DNA from: Acidobacteriota bacterium
GTDB taxonomy: Bacteria; Acidobacteriota; Vicinamibacteria; Vicinamibacterales; UBA8438
Length of the DNA: 48,670 bases
Direction: 5' to 3'
Assembly (NCBI GenBank): GCA_002712885.1
Contig: PAUN01000039.1
Span: forward strand, 1 to 48,670
Shown here: piece after piece, positions 28,715-37,361 of the stretch
Position numbering within the stretch: the stretch's first letter is position 1
How the letters are laid out: the number at the start of each line of letters is the position of its first letter
Notes under the pieces: generated by a model
The model's input: only the letters and a program-made list of their open reading frames with translations
Told to the model about the DNA's origin: nothing
The model's database searches: none
Made by a program: the position numbers and the translations under genes

Positions 28715-29875
28715 ATGGATTTCCGGCTCACGGAAGAGCAGCAGGCGCTGCAGGCGGCGGCGCGCGACTTCGCGCGGGGCGAAATGACCGCCGTGGCGGA
28801 ACAGATCGAGACGGATGCGACGCCGCTTTCGCGAGAGTGGCTGCGACGGTATGCCGAGATGGGGTTCCTCGGGGTGAATGTTCCGGCGGCCCTTGGTGGC
28901 CTTGGATTGGGAAACGTCGACGCGTTTCTGGTGCTCGAGGAATTCGCCAAGGTGTCGTCCGCCGTGGCGTTTCCGATCTTCGAGTCGGTGGCGGGACCGG
29001 TGCACGCCCTAACGCACTTCGCCGGCGAGGGTTTGAAGCAACGGGTGATTCCGGCCGTGTGCCGCGGAGAGATGATCGTGGCGGTGGCGATGTCGGAGCC
29101 GGATGCCGGGACCGCGCTGACCGATCTGCGGACTCGCGCGGAGGTGCGCGACGACCGGGTCGTCATCAACGGGACCAAACGCTGGTGCTCCGGAGGCGGG
29201 CACTCGGACGCCTACCTCGTGTACTGCCGGTTGTCCGATGCGTCAGGCGCCAAGGGGATTGGCGCCGTGTTCGTCGACAAAGGTACGGCGGGACTCACGT
29301 TCGGAGAGCAGGAACGGCTGATGGGGTTCCGGGGCATTCCTGACTCAGATCTCTACTTCGACGAGGTGTCGGTGCCGGCTGACCAGGTCGTGGTGCCGGC
29401 CGGGGGCTTCCCGAAGCTGATGCAGGCGTTCGACCTGGAACGGTGTGGCAACGCCACCATGGCGTTGGGTCAGGCCTCTGGTGCGCTCGAAGAGGCGTTG
29501 GTCTGGGTGCAGGACCGCCGGCAGTTCGGGAAGCCGATCATTGAGTTTCAGGCGGTGCAGCTGAAACTGGCCGAGATGGCGATGCGGGTCGAGGCGTCGA
29601 GATTGCTCATCTACCGTGCCGCCCAGGGGGCGGAAGGTGGGTTGCCGTCGATTCTCGATTCGAGCATCGCCAAGTGCGTGGCGAACGAGGCGGCGCGGGA
29701 GGTGACGAGTGCCGGGGTTCAGCTGATGGGGGGCTACGGCTATTCGCGTGATTATCCGATGGAGCGGCGGATGCGGGATGCCTGGGGATGGGGGATTGCC
29801 GGCGGCACCATCGACATCCAAAAGGTGAATATCGCGTCGGCCCTCGCCGGCCGGCGCTTCGACCAGCGCAAATAG
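28715..29875 (+). CDS. acyl-CoA dehydrogenase family protein
   Basis: MDFRLTEEQQALQAAARDFARGE...AVAMSEPDAGTALTDL...VINGTKRWCSGG...DRRQFGKPIIEFQAVQLKLAEMA...GGYGYSRDYPMERRMRDA. Confidence 0.93.
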   Translation: MDFRLTEEQQALQAAARDFARGEMTAVAEQIETDATPLSREWLRRYAEMGFLGVNVPAALGGLGLGNVDAFLVLEEFAKVSSAVAFPIFESVAGPVHALTHFAGEGLKQRVIPAVCRGEMIVAVAMSEPDAGTALTDLRTRAEVRDDRVVINGTKRWCSGGGHSDAYLVYCRLSDASGAKGIGAVFVDKGTAGLTFGEQERLMGFRGIPDSDLYFDEVSVPADQVVVPAGGFPKLMQAFDLERCGNATMALGQASGALEEALVWVQDRRQFGKPIIEFQAVQLKLAEMAMRVEASRLLIYRAAQGAEGGLPSILDSSIAKCVANEAAREVTSAGVQLMGGYGYSRDYPMERRMRDAWGWGIAGGTIDIQKVNIASALAGRRFDQRK

Positions 29876-29910
29876 GTTTCCTGGCGAGGCGTCCGCCTGG
29901 CGGCGGTGCT
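29875..29910 (+). repeat. stop-abutting repeat, family 1 (copy C, truncated)
   Basis: TAG|GTTTCCTGGCGAGGCGTCCGCCTGGCGGCGGTGCTT directly after the acyl-CoA dehydrogenase stop. Confidence 0.65.
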
Positions 29911-29923
29911 TCCCGGTGGTAGC

Positions 29924-30526
29924 TCAGACCGGGAACCGTTCGAGGGTGGGAGTCACATCGTCACGGATGGGGGTCCGGGCCGTGTTCATCACCATCGCGA
30001 GCAGCGAGTAGTACCCCAAGAGACCGACGAGGTCGATGACGCCCTGGTCTCCAGCCAGCGCCAGGGCGCGGCCGTAGGTCGCGTCGCTCACACTCTTGTT
30101 GTGTAGGAGTTCCAGGCAGAAGTCGTACACCGCCGCTTCGTCTTCCTCCAGGGGCGAGGGCCGGCGCCCTTCGGAGATTGCGGTGATGATGAGGTCGGCG
30201 AGACCGGCCGTAGTCGCGTCGGCTGTGTGGACGTTCCACTCGAACTGTTGCGACCAGTGCCGCGCGGCGATCAAGATCGCCATCTCGCTGAGCCGGCGCG
30301 GTAGCGCATTGCGGTATCGCAGATACTCGCCCACGCGCTGCACCCGGTCGAGCAGCTCAGGGCTGCGGAGCAACGGTACGAAGGGACCCTCGAAGACAGA
30401 CGTGTTGCGCGTGGCCGCGTAACCAGCCACCGCCTGTCGCTGCTCGGTGGTCATGTCCGCGTCAGATATCGGTGGCATACGATCGGTCGGATTCACGCCG
30501 GGGTCCTCCTGATTCCCCACGGACAT
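29924..30526 (-). CDS. carboxymuconolactone decarboxylase family protein
   Basis: PFVPLLRSPELLDRVQRVGEYLRYRNALPRRLSEMAILIAARHWSQQFEWNVHTADA; start could instead be 30478. Confidence 0.82.
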   Translation of the reverse strand: MSVGNQEDPGVNPTDRMPPISDADMTTEQRQAVAGYAATRNTSVFEGPFVPLLRSPELLDRVQRVGEYLRYRNALPRRLSEMAILIAARHWSQQFEWNVHTADATTAGLADLIITAISEGRRPSPLEEDEAAVYDFCLELLHNKSVSDATYGRALALAGDQGVIDLVGLLGYYSLLAMVMNTARTPIRDDVTPTLERFPV

Positions 30527-30633
30527 CCGAGGGGCGCTTCAATCGTATAATGGCCGTCTCAAATGGCCGGCGGTCGCCCTCGTTTGACGTCGGACCGTCT
30601 CGCGTTCCAATCAATATCTGCGCTGAGCTATAT

Positions 30634-31419
30634 ATGGCACATCTGGATCTGCTCAACCTACGTGGGAAAGTGGCCGTGGTCACCGGGTCGTCCAAGGGGA
30701 TCGGCCGGGTCATCGCCGAGACATTGGCCGAGGCCGGAGCTCGCGTCGTGGTCTCCAGTCGTCGAATCGATAGTTGTCAGCCCGTGGCTGACGCGATCAA
30801 CGCGTCTGGCGGTGAGGCAGTGGCCATTCCGTGTCACATGTCTCATCTCGACCAGGGCCGAGCCCTCGTCGACGGCACCCTCGAGCGTTGGGGGCGTGTC
30901 GATGTTCTGGTGTGCAACGCCGCGGTTAATCCGGCCTACGGCCCGATGGCCGACGTCACCGAGGCGGCCTACGACAAGGTCATGGCCACGAACGTGAAGC
31001 ACAACTTGTGGCTGTGCAACCATGTGCTGCCGCAGATGGCGAAGCGCAAGGACGGGGCGGTCATCATCGTGTCGAGCATCGCGGGTCTCAAGGGGAACGA
31101 CGCACTTGGGATCTACGGCATCTCGAAGGCAGCCGATTTTCAGCTGGCGCGCAACCTGGCGGTGGAGTGGGGTCGCAGCAACATCCGCGTGAACTGTATT
31201 GCGCCGGGGCTGGTGCGCACCGATTTCGCGCGGGCGTTGTGGGAGGATCCGGAGCAGCTTGCTGAAGTGATTTCCACGTATCCGCTCGGTCGGATCGGGG
31301 AGCCGGACGACCTGGCGGGTGCGGCGTTGCTGCTGGCGTCACCGGCCGGGCGGTTTATCACCGGTCAGATACTGGTCGTCGATGGCGGCGCCACAATCGG
31401 GTCAGGTCGATACAGTTGA
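30634..31419 (+). CDS. SDR family oxidoreductase
   Basis: GKVAVVTGSSKGIGRVIAETLAEAG; NAAVNPAYGP; YGISKAADFQLARNLAVEWG; start at 30634 preferred over upstream ATGs. Confidence 0.92.
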   Translation: MAHLDLLNLRGKVAVVTGSSKGIGRVIAETLAEAGARVVVSSRRIDSCQPVADAINASGGEAVAIPCHMSHLDQGRALVDGTLERWGRVDVLVCNAAVNPAYGPMADVTEAAYDKVMATNVKHNLWLCNHVLPQMAKRKDGAVIIVSSIAGLKGNDALGIYGISKAADFQLARNLAVEWGRSNIRVNCIAPGLVRTDFARALWEDPEQLAEVISTYPLGRIGEPDDLAGAALLLASPAGRFITGQILVVDGGATIGSGRYS

Positions 31420-31493
31420 CGGCGGAGAAGTAGTAGCATCAGGTCACAGGGACGAACGTGCTGCCGCCCCCAGTGGCGGACGAGGAGGACACC

Positions 31494-32252
31494 ATGCACC
31501 TGTCACGAGCGACGCTCTTGTTGTCGGTCATGCTCTGGTGCATCGGCGCCTCGGTGACCGAGACACGGGCCCAGGAAGGTGAGATCTGGTATCGCGTCCA
31601 GATCGTCCAAATCCGGCCGGAGAAGCTCACAGACTTCATGGAGCTGTATCGAGACGAGATCAACCCGGCGCTTCGCGCCGGCGGGGTGCCGTGGCGCTCC
31701 GCCTGGCGGGCGGGACAGTTTGGCGATACCTATGAGCGGCAGTTCATCACCCCGCTCAGCGGATTCGGCGAGCTCGATGGCGGGGGTGCGCTCGCGCGAG
31801 CGCTCGGACAACGCGACTACGACCGAGTGCTCGACAAGCTGCGTGAGACGACGGAGGGGCGCCAGGCCTACGCCGTCCGCTACCGGCGGGATTTGAGCGT
31901 GGAATCAGACGATGTCAGCGGCTTGTCGATTGCCCGGGTCACAAACGTCCAGGTGGCGGTCGGCAGAGGGGCTGATTTCGAGGCATTTCTTCGGGACAAT
32001 GTCGCTACGTTTCTGGACGCCGGCGTCGTGTTCGGGATCTATCAGCGGCAATTCGGCCCAGGCCCCGTGCTGTGGCAGATCGTCGAGAACCTGCGGAGCT
32101 ACCGAGAGCTGGCTCGTGGTGGTATTCTCCGGGCTTTCGGCGACCAATCGCGGGCGGCGGAGCAGCTGGCCGGTGTGGTCACCGGAACCGAGCGGTACGT
32201 GCTGGAGTATGATCCAGACCTCAGCTTCACCGGGGTGATCGCACCCATCTAG
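31494..32252 (+). CDS. hypothetical secreted protein
   Basis: GGAGG upstream; signal peptide MHLSRATLLLSVMLWCIGASVTETRAQ; possible NIPSNAP-like/dimeric alpha-beta pattern (YRVQIVQIRPEKLTDFMELYRDEINP). Confidence 0.55.
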   Translation: MHLSRATLLLSVMLWCIGASVTETRAQEGEIWYRVQIVQIRPEKLTDFMELYRDEINPALRAGGVPWRSAWRAGQFGDTYERQFITPLSGFGELDGGGALARALGQRDYDRVLDKLRETTEGRQAYAVRYRRDLSVESDDVSGLSIARVTNVQVAVGRGADFEAFLRDNVATFLDAGVVFGIYQRQFGPGPVLWQIVENLRSYRELARGGILRAFGDQSRAAEQLAGVVTGTERYVLEYDPDLSFTGVIAPI

Positions 32253-32281
32253 CAACCTTAGTCAAGCGCGACGGCCTTCGT

Positions 32282-32623
32282 ATGAATACCCAAATCTTTC
32301 TGTTGCTCCATTTGACCTCGGTGATTCTTCTGGCCGGGGTTACGTTCGCGGCGCTCGCCGGCCCCCACTCCGACAAGCGCCGGCAGTTCCTGATGATGTC
32401 CGGGACGCTCAGTCTGCTGGCCGTTATGAGCGGGTTCGGCCTCGCGGGAATGATGGGGATCGGGTTTCCGGGGTGGATCATGGTGAAGGTCGTCTGCTGG
32501 CTCGCTTTGTCCGTTTTGACCGGGATGGCGTTCCGGATGAGCGGTCAGGGCCGGATGCTGGCGACCGTCGCCGCCGGGGTCATCCTGCTCGCGGTGATCA
32601 TGGTCACCTACAAACCTTTCTAG
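32282..32623 (+). CDS. hypothetical small membrane protein
   Basis: 113 aa with four hydrophobic helices. Confidence 0.6.
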   Translation: MNTQIFLLLHLTSVILLAGVTFAALAGPHSDKRRQFLMMSGTLSLLAVMSGFGLAGMMGIGFPGWIMVKVVCWLALSVLTGMAFRMSGQGRMLATVAAGVILLAVIMVTYKPF

Positions 32624-32729
32624 GTTTTCCTGACGCGGCGTCCGCCTGGCGGCATTGCCTCGTCGGTCACAGCCTGCCTGGCTGCTCCCTCCTTGCGCCT
32701 TGCCAGGCGAACGCCTCGCCAGGAAAACC
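32623..32729 (+). repeat. stop-abutting palindromic repeat, family 1 (copy A, full length)
   Basis: Left arm 32623-32650 GGTTTTCCTGACGCGGCGTCCGCCTGGC; right arm 32702-32729 GCCAGGCGAACGCCTCGCCAGGAAAACC; 25/28 complementary. Left arm overlaps TAG of the preceding gene. Confidence 0.85.
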
Positions 32730-32936
32730 GGGGCGCGGCGAGGGGTGTGTGGCGGCGTTGGGGTCCCAGCCCGCCTCGCGGACGCAGAGTGGAGCACGCG
32801 TCCTCGGAGACGAACCGGGTGCCAACCCTCCACCGGAGGGGCGTCGACCCTTTGGGCAGAGCGTCGTCGCGACTTTCGATGACGGGTGGGCGCAGGTTGG
32901 GCGATGAGACGTTTCTCCTGAAGAGGTCGCGCGCCC

Positions 32937-33998
32937 CTAGCTGCTCATCAGTTGAACGCCTTTGTGAGCCAGGTCTCGGACGCGCTCGTCGTAGCCGGCG
33001 AACCGCTCGTCTTGCGTCTGTCCGCGCACATAGCGGATATAGATCTGCTGGACGATGACCACCAGCTTGAACACGCCGAAGACGTGATACCACGCGATCG
33101 CGTCCAGGTCTAATCCGGTGCGTCTGGCGTAGCGCTCGACCACCTCCGCTCGGCTCGGGAATCCCTCGTGATTGGTCGGCATCTTGGATACGTGATGCCA
33201 GCGAGGATCATCGGTCGCCTCGTTCCAGAAATTGAGGAGGTAGCCGACGTCCATCAACGGATCGCCCCGCGTGGTCATGTCCCAGTCGAGCACGGCGACC
33301 GGCGTCGCCGGGTCCGCGACGTCCACCATCAGATTGTCCAGCTTGTAGTCGTTGTGCAGGAGCGTCGTGATCTGGGGTGTCGGAATCGACGCGTCCAACC
33401 AACTCAGCATCTCGTCGACGTCGGCCACCGCCTCGTGCTTTGCCGCCAGCCAGCGACGACCCCACCCGTCGACCTGTCGCCGCGCGAAGCCGTCGGGTCG
33501 GCCCAGGTCGCCCAGACCGACATCAGCCGGGTCTACCCGATGTAGGTCGGCGAGCACGTCGACAAGCATCTCCCCGATACGCCGGTTGACCTCTGGCTTG
33601 CCGACGAGGTGCGGCGGAAGCTCGCTGCGGATCACGCTCCCGTGCCGTCGTTCCATCACGTGGAAGTCGACACCAAGCACCGCCGGGTCCGTGCAGAGCG
33701 CGTAGCTGGTCGGTGCGAGCGGAAACGCCTCGCCCAGGCGGCGCAGCACACGGTGTTCTCGCTGCATGTCGTGCGCGCTCGGGGCGATGGGACCCAGCGG
33801 CGGTCGCCGCAGCACGTACTCGTCGTTGCCGAAGTGCAGCAGGTAGGTCAGGTTGGCGTGTCCACCACCGAACTGTTGCAGCGTGAACGGCCCATCCGCG
33901 TGAGGCAGATGCGCCCGCAGCCACGGCTCGAGTCGGTCCGGCTTGAGCCGCTCGTCGGCCCGAACCGCGATGACCTCGGGATCGTCCGGCGAAGTCAC
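32937..33998 (-). CDS. phosphotransferase family protein (APH/ACAD10-11 N-domain-like)
   Basis: FTLQQFGGGHANLTYLLHFGNDEYVLRRPPLG; LLHNDYKLDNLMVD; VAVLDWDMTTRGDPLMDVGYLL; GTG start 33998 proposed, just after the thiolase stop. Confidence 0.9.
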   Translation of the reverse strand: MTSPDDPEVIAVRADERLKPDRLEPWLRAHLPHADGPFTLQQFGGGHANLTYLLHFGNDEYVLRRPPLGPIAPSAHDMQREHRVLRRLGEAFPLAPTSYALCTDPAVLGVDFHVMERRHGSVIRSELPPHLVGKPEVNRRIGEMLVDVLADLHRVDPADVGLGDLGRPDGFARRQVDGWGRRWLAAKHEAVADVDEMLSWLDASIPTPQITTLLHNDYKLDNLMVDVADPATPVAVLDWDMTTRGDPLMDVGYLLNFWNEATDDPRWHHVSKMPTNHEGFPSRAEVVERYARRTGLDLDAIAWYHVFGVFKLVVIVQQIYIRYVRGQTQDERFAGYDERVRDLAHKGVQLMSS

Positions 33999-34005
33999 GA
34001 TCCGG

Positions 34006-35187
34006 TCACGCAATCTCGAACAGGCCGGCCGCGCCCATCCCGCCACCGATGCACATGGTGGTCACCACGTAGCGGGCCCCGCGGCGTTTGCCCTCGATCA
34101 GGGCATGACCGACCATACGGGCCCCACTCATACCGTAGGGATGGCCGATTGAAATGGAACCACCGTCGACATTGAACCGTTCCATCGGGAGGCCGAGCCG
34201 GTTCCGACAGTAGATGACCTGTACTGCGAACGCCTCGTTGAGCTCCCAGAGGTCGATGTCGTCGGTCGTGAGCCCATTCCGCTCCAGGAGCTTGGGCACC
34301 GCGAACACCGGGCCGATCCCCATCTCGTCCGGCTCGCACCCGGAGACGACCAGACCGCGGTAGACCGCGAGCGGAGCGACCCCCCGTTGGGCGGCAAGTG
34401 CCCCGTCCATCACGACGCAGGCCGACGCGCCATCAGACAGCTGGCTGGCGTTTCCGGCGGTCACGCACTTACCTTCGCCCCGGACCGGAGTCAGCCCGGC
34501 CAGACCCTCGAGCGTCGTGCTTGGACGATTGCCTTCATCTTGCGTGAGAGTAACTTCTTCATCAGACGTCTCGCCGGTCTGTTTGTTCATCACCAGCTTG
34601 GTAGTGGTCAGTGGCACGATCTCTTCATCGAACCGGCCGGCCTCCTGCGCCGCCGCGGTGCGCTGCTGGCTCACTAGGGCGTATGCGTCCTGGTCGTCAC
34701 GGCTGATCGAGTAGCGCTGCGCGACCACCTCGGCCGTGTCGATCATGCTCATCCACAGTTCCGGCTTGTGCTGTATCAACCACGTTTCGGTGAAGTGCTC
34801 CTGATTCAAGCTGTTCTGCACCAGGCTGATCGACTCGACACCGCCCGCCACCATGACCGGCACCCGGTCCGTGAGGACCCGCTGAGCGGCCACGCTGATG
34901 GCCTGGAGCCCCGAACTGCAGAATCGGTTGATCGTCGTGCCTGCTGTGGTCACCGGCAGCCCGGCCCTGATCGCGGCCAGCCGGGCGACGTTGTGTCCCG
35001 TCGCCCCTTCCGGCAGACCACAACCCATGATGACGTCCTCCACCTCGGCCGGGTCGACCCCGGCCCGCTCGATCGCATGGGCAATGGCATGGCCAGCCAG
35101 CACGGCGCCATGCGTCTTGTTGAACGCCCCGCGGAAGGCCTTTCCGATCGGTGTTCTGGCGGTGGATACGATGACGGCGTCTGACAT
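34006..35187 (-). CDS. acetyl-CoA acetyltransferase (thiolase)
   Basis: [20 protein letters not shown]; catalytic [53 protein letters not shown]. Confidence 0.95.
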   Translation of the reverse strand: MSDAVIVSTARTPIGKAFRGAFNKTHGAVLAGHAIAHAIERAGVDPAEVEDVIMGCGLPEGATGHNVARLAAIRAGLPVTTAGTTINRFCSSGLQAISVAAQRVLTDRVPVMVAGGVESISLVQNSLNQEHFTETWLIQHKPELWMSMIDTAEVVAQRYSISRDDQDAYALVSQQRTAAAQEAGRFDEEIVPLTTTKLVMNKQTGETSDEEVTLTQDEGNRPSTTLEGLAGLTPVRGEGKCVTAGNASQLSDGASACVVMDGALAAQRGVAPLAVYRGLVVSGCEPDEMGIGPVFAVPKLLERNGLTTDDIDLWELNEAFAVQVIYCRNRLGLPMERFNVDGGSISIGHPYGMSGARMVGHALIEGKRRGARYVVTTMCIGGGMGAAGLFEIA

Positions 35188-35256
35188 GCGAAGCTCCTCG
35201 TCGTGCCGCGGCAGCGCGGCTTGCGGCGCCTATACTAGCAGGCGGCGGGAGGGTTT

Positions 35257-35280
35257 GGACGCAGCCCCGTCTCAATGAAG
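35257..35280 (+). repeat. short repeat family 2, copy R1
   Basis: GGACGCAGCCCCGTCTCAATGAAG; inverted copy at 35951-35973. Confidence 0.6.
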
Positions 35281-35368
35281 GCGGCATCGTCTCCCAGGCG
35301 CGCGACAATGCGCGCCCCGCGGCGGCGGAGTGGGGCTCCCAGGGGTCCCCGCGCGGCCGCGTAGGGTT

Positions 35369-35395
35369 CGGGGCGTAGCCCCGACTGGATGAGGT
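35369..35395 (+). repeat. short repeat family 2, copy R2 (diverged)
   Basis: CGGGGCGTAGCCCCGACTGGATGAGGT, with TCGGGGC-gta-GCCCCGA hairpin, just upstream of the MaoC start. Confidence 0.4.
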
Positions 35396-35399
35396 TTCT

Positions 35400-35858
35400 A
35401 TGCGTGTGATCAACGGCTTGGACGAACTCGACGCGCTCGCCGGCACCGAGTTGGGGGCCAGCGACTGGCTCACCATCACCCAGGACATGATCGACCGGTT
35501 CGCCGACGTCACGTTGGATCCGCAGTGGATTCACGTGGACGCAGACCGCGCAGCGCGCGAGTCGCCTTACGGGACGACGATTGCGCACGGCTTTCTGACC
35601 CTGTCGCTGATCCCACACTTTCGGCAGCAGATCGCCGAAGTGCGCGGTGTTGCCAGGGCGATCAACTACGGGGTGAACAAGGTGCGGTTCCCCAGTGCCG
35701 TACGGCGGGACGCGCGGGTCCGTGGAGTGCAGACCCTGCTGACAACCACCCGCGTGGCGGCCGGGACCATTCGCCTCACCAGCCAGTTTGTGGTCGAGGT
35801 CGAAGGCGAGACGAAGCCGGCCTGTGTGGCCGAGACCGTCACCATGGTCTTCGCCTAG
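35400..35858 (+). CDS. MaoC family dehydratase
   Basis: GASDWLTITQDMIDRFADVTLDPQWIHVDADRAARESPYGTTIAHGFLTLSLIP; hot-dog-fold hydratase signature. Confidence 0.93.
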   Translation: MRVINGLDELDALAGTELGASDWLTITQDMIDRFADVTLDPQWIHVDADRAARESPYGTTIAHGFLTLSLIPHFRQQIAEVRGVARAINYGVNKVRFPSAVRRDARVRGVQTLLTTTRVAAGTIRLTSQFVVEVEGETKPACVAETVTMVFA

Positions 35859-35948
35859 GTTTCCTGGCGAGGCGTTCGTCTGGCGGCATTGCTTCGTCGG
35901 TCACAGCCCACCTGGCCGCTCCCTCCTTGCGCTTGGCCAGACGAACGC
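35858..35948 (+). repeat. stop-abutting palindromic repeat, family 1 (copy B)
   Basis: TAG|GTTTCCTGGCGAGGCGTTCGTCTGGC...; perfect 13-bp stem GCGTTCGTCTGGC (35872-35884) / GCCAGACGAACGC (35936-35948). Confidence 0.8.
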
Positions 35949-35950
35949 GA

Positions 35951-35973
35951 CTTCATTCAGACGGGGCTGCGCC
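35951..35973 (-). repeat. short repeat family 2, copy R3 (inverted relative to R1)
   Basis: Minus strand GGCGCAGCCCCGTCTGAATGAAG, beginning in the TAG stop of the minus-strand acyl-CoA dehydrogenase; 20/21 core identity to R1. Confidence 0.6.
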
Positions 35974-37187
35974 TAACTGGGAGCGGTCCCCTTCTTGAGT
36001 TCAATCCGGGCGACTGCGCGCCGGTGCACCTCGTCGGGCCCGTCGGCCAGCCGCAGATACCGCGCGTGAACCCAGGCCGCCGCGAGTCCGAAGTCGTCAC
36101 AGACGCCGGCACCTCCATGCAGCTGGATCGCGCGGTCGATCACATTGAGCGCCATGTTTGGCGCGACAACCTTGATCATCGCGATTTCAGCTCGCGCGAA
36201 CTTGTTGCCGACCGTATCCATCATGTGGGCGGCATTGAGCGTCAGCAGGCGCGCCTGGTCGATCTCGATCCGGGAGTTGGCGATGGCCTCCATCACCACA
36301 CCCTGCTGAGCCAGCGGACCACCAAACGCCACCCGCGACTTGGCCCGGGCGCACATGGCCTCGAGTGCTCGCTCGGCGAGGCCGATCAAACGCATACAAT
36401 GGTGAATGCGCCCCGGTCCCAGGCGGCCCTGCGCGATTTCGAATCCGCGGCCTTCGCCCAGCAGCACGTCCGTCGCCGGGATCCGCACATTCTCGAACGT
36501 GACCTCGAAGTGCCCGTGGGGGGCATGATCGTACCCGAACACCGTCAGGGGGCGAACCAGTGTCACTCCCGGCGCGTCGGCCGGCACCACCACCATCGAC
36601 TGTTGCTTGTGCTTGGCCGCGGTGGGGTCGGTCTTCCCCATCAGGATGAAGACTCTGCAGCGTGTGTCGCCGGCGCCTGACGCCCACCACTTGTGCGCAT
36701 TGACCACATAGTGGTCTCCGTCGCGCTCTATGCGGGCCTCGATGTTCGTGGCGTCCGACGAGGCCACGGCCGGTTCGGTCATCGCGTAGGCGGACCGGAT
36801 GCGGCCTTCCAGCAGAGGACTCAGCCACCGCTCCCGGTGTTCGTCCGTGCCGTACCGGACGAACACCTCCATGTTGCCGGTATCCGGCGCGGCGCAGTTA
36901 CAGGCCTCCGGGGCAATGTCAGAGCGCCCGAGAATCTCGCACAGCGGCGCGTACTCGACGTTGCTCAGCCCCGCGCCCAGCTCGCTGTCCGGTAAGAACA
37001 GGTTCCACAACCCGGCGGCACGAGCCTGCGACTTGAGCGTCTCCATGATCGGCGGCGACTCCCACCGGTTTGCGGTGGCGGAGACCTGCTTGGTGTAGAC
37101 CGCCTCGTTCGGGTAGATCGCGTCGTCCATGAATGTGAGCAGGCGCTGACGCAACGCATCGGTGTGAGGAGAGGTGGAGAAGTCCAT
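35973..37187 (-). CDS. acyl-CoA dehydrogenase family protein
   Basis: [41 protein letters not shown]...[49 protein letters not shown]. Confidence 0.93.
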   Translation of the reverse strand: MDFSTSPHTDALRQRLLTFMDDAIYPNEAVYTKQVSATANRWESPPIMETLKSQARAAGLWNLFLPDSELGAGLSNVEYAPLCEILGRSDIAPEACNCAAPDTGNMEVFVRYGTDEHRERWLSPLLEGRIRSAYAMTEPAVASSDATNIEARIERDGDHYVVNAHKWWASGAGDTRCRVFILMGKTDPTAAKHKQQSMVVVPADAPGVTLVRPLTVFGYDHAPHGHFEVTFENVRIPATDVLLGEGRGFEIAQGRLGPGRIHHCMRLIGLAERALEAMCARAKSRVAFGGPLAQQGVVMEAIANSRIEIDQARLLTLNAAHMMDTVGNKFARAEIAMIKVVAPNMALNVIDRAIQLHGGAGVCDDFGLAAAWVHARYLRLADGPDEVHRRAVARIELKKGTAPS

Positions 37188-37361
37188 GGCGTGTCTCGAG
37201 TGTCGGGGGCGTGGGCGGAAGCCGGCGCGGGCCGGCACCGTCTGGTCAACTTATGTCCGAGCGGGTCCATAGTCAAATCTGCTGGACTTTCCGCTCTGAT
37301 GGGCGATACTTAGACGAGCAGATTCTGCACAGGCGCGAGCGAATCACGGGGGGAGTGTGTA

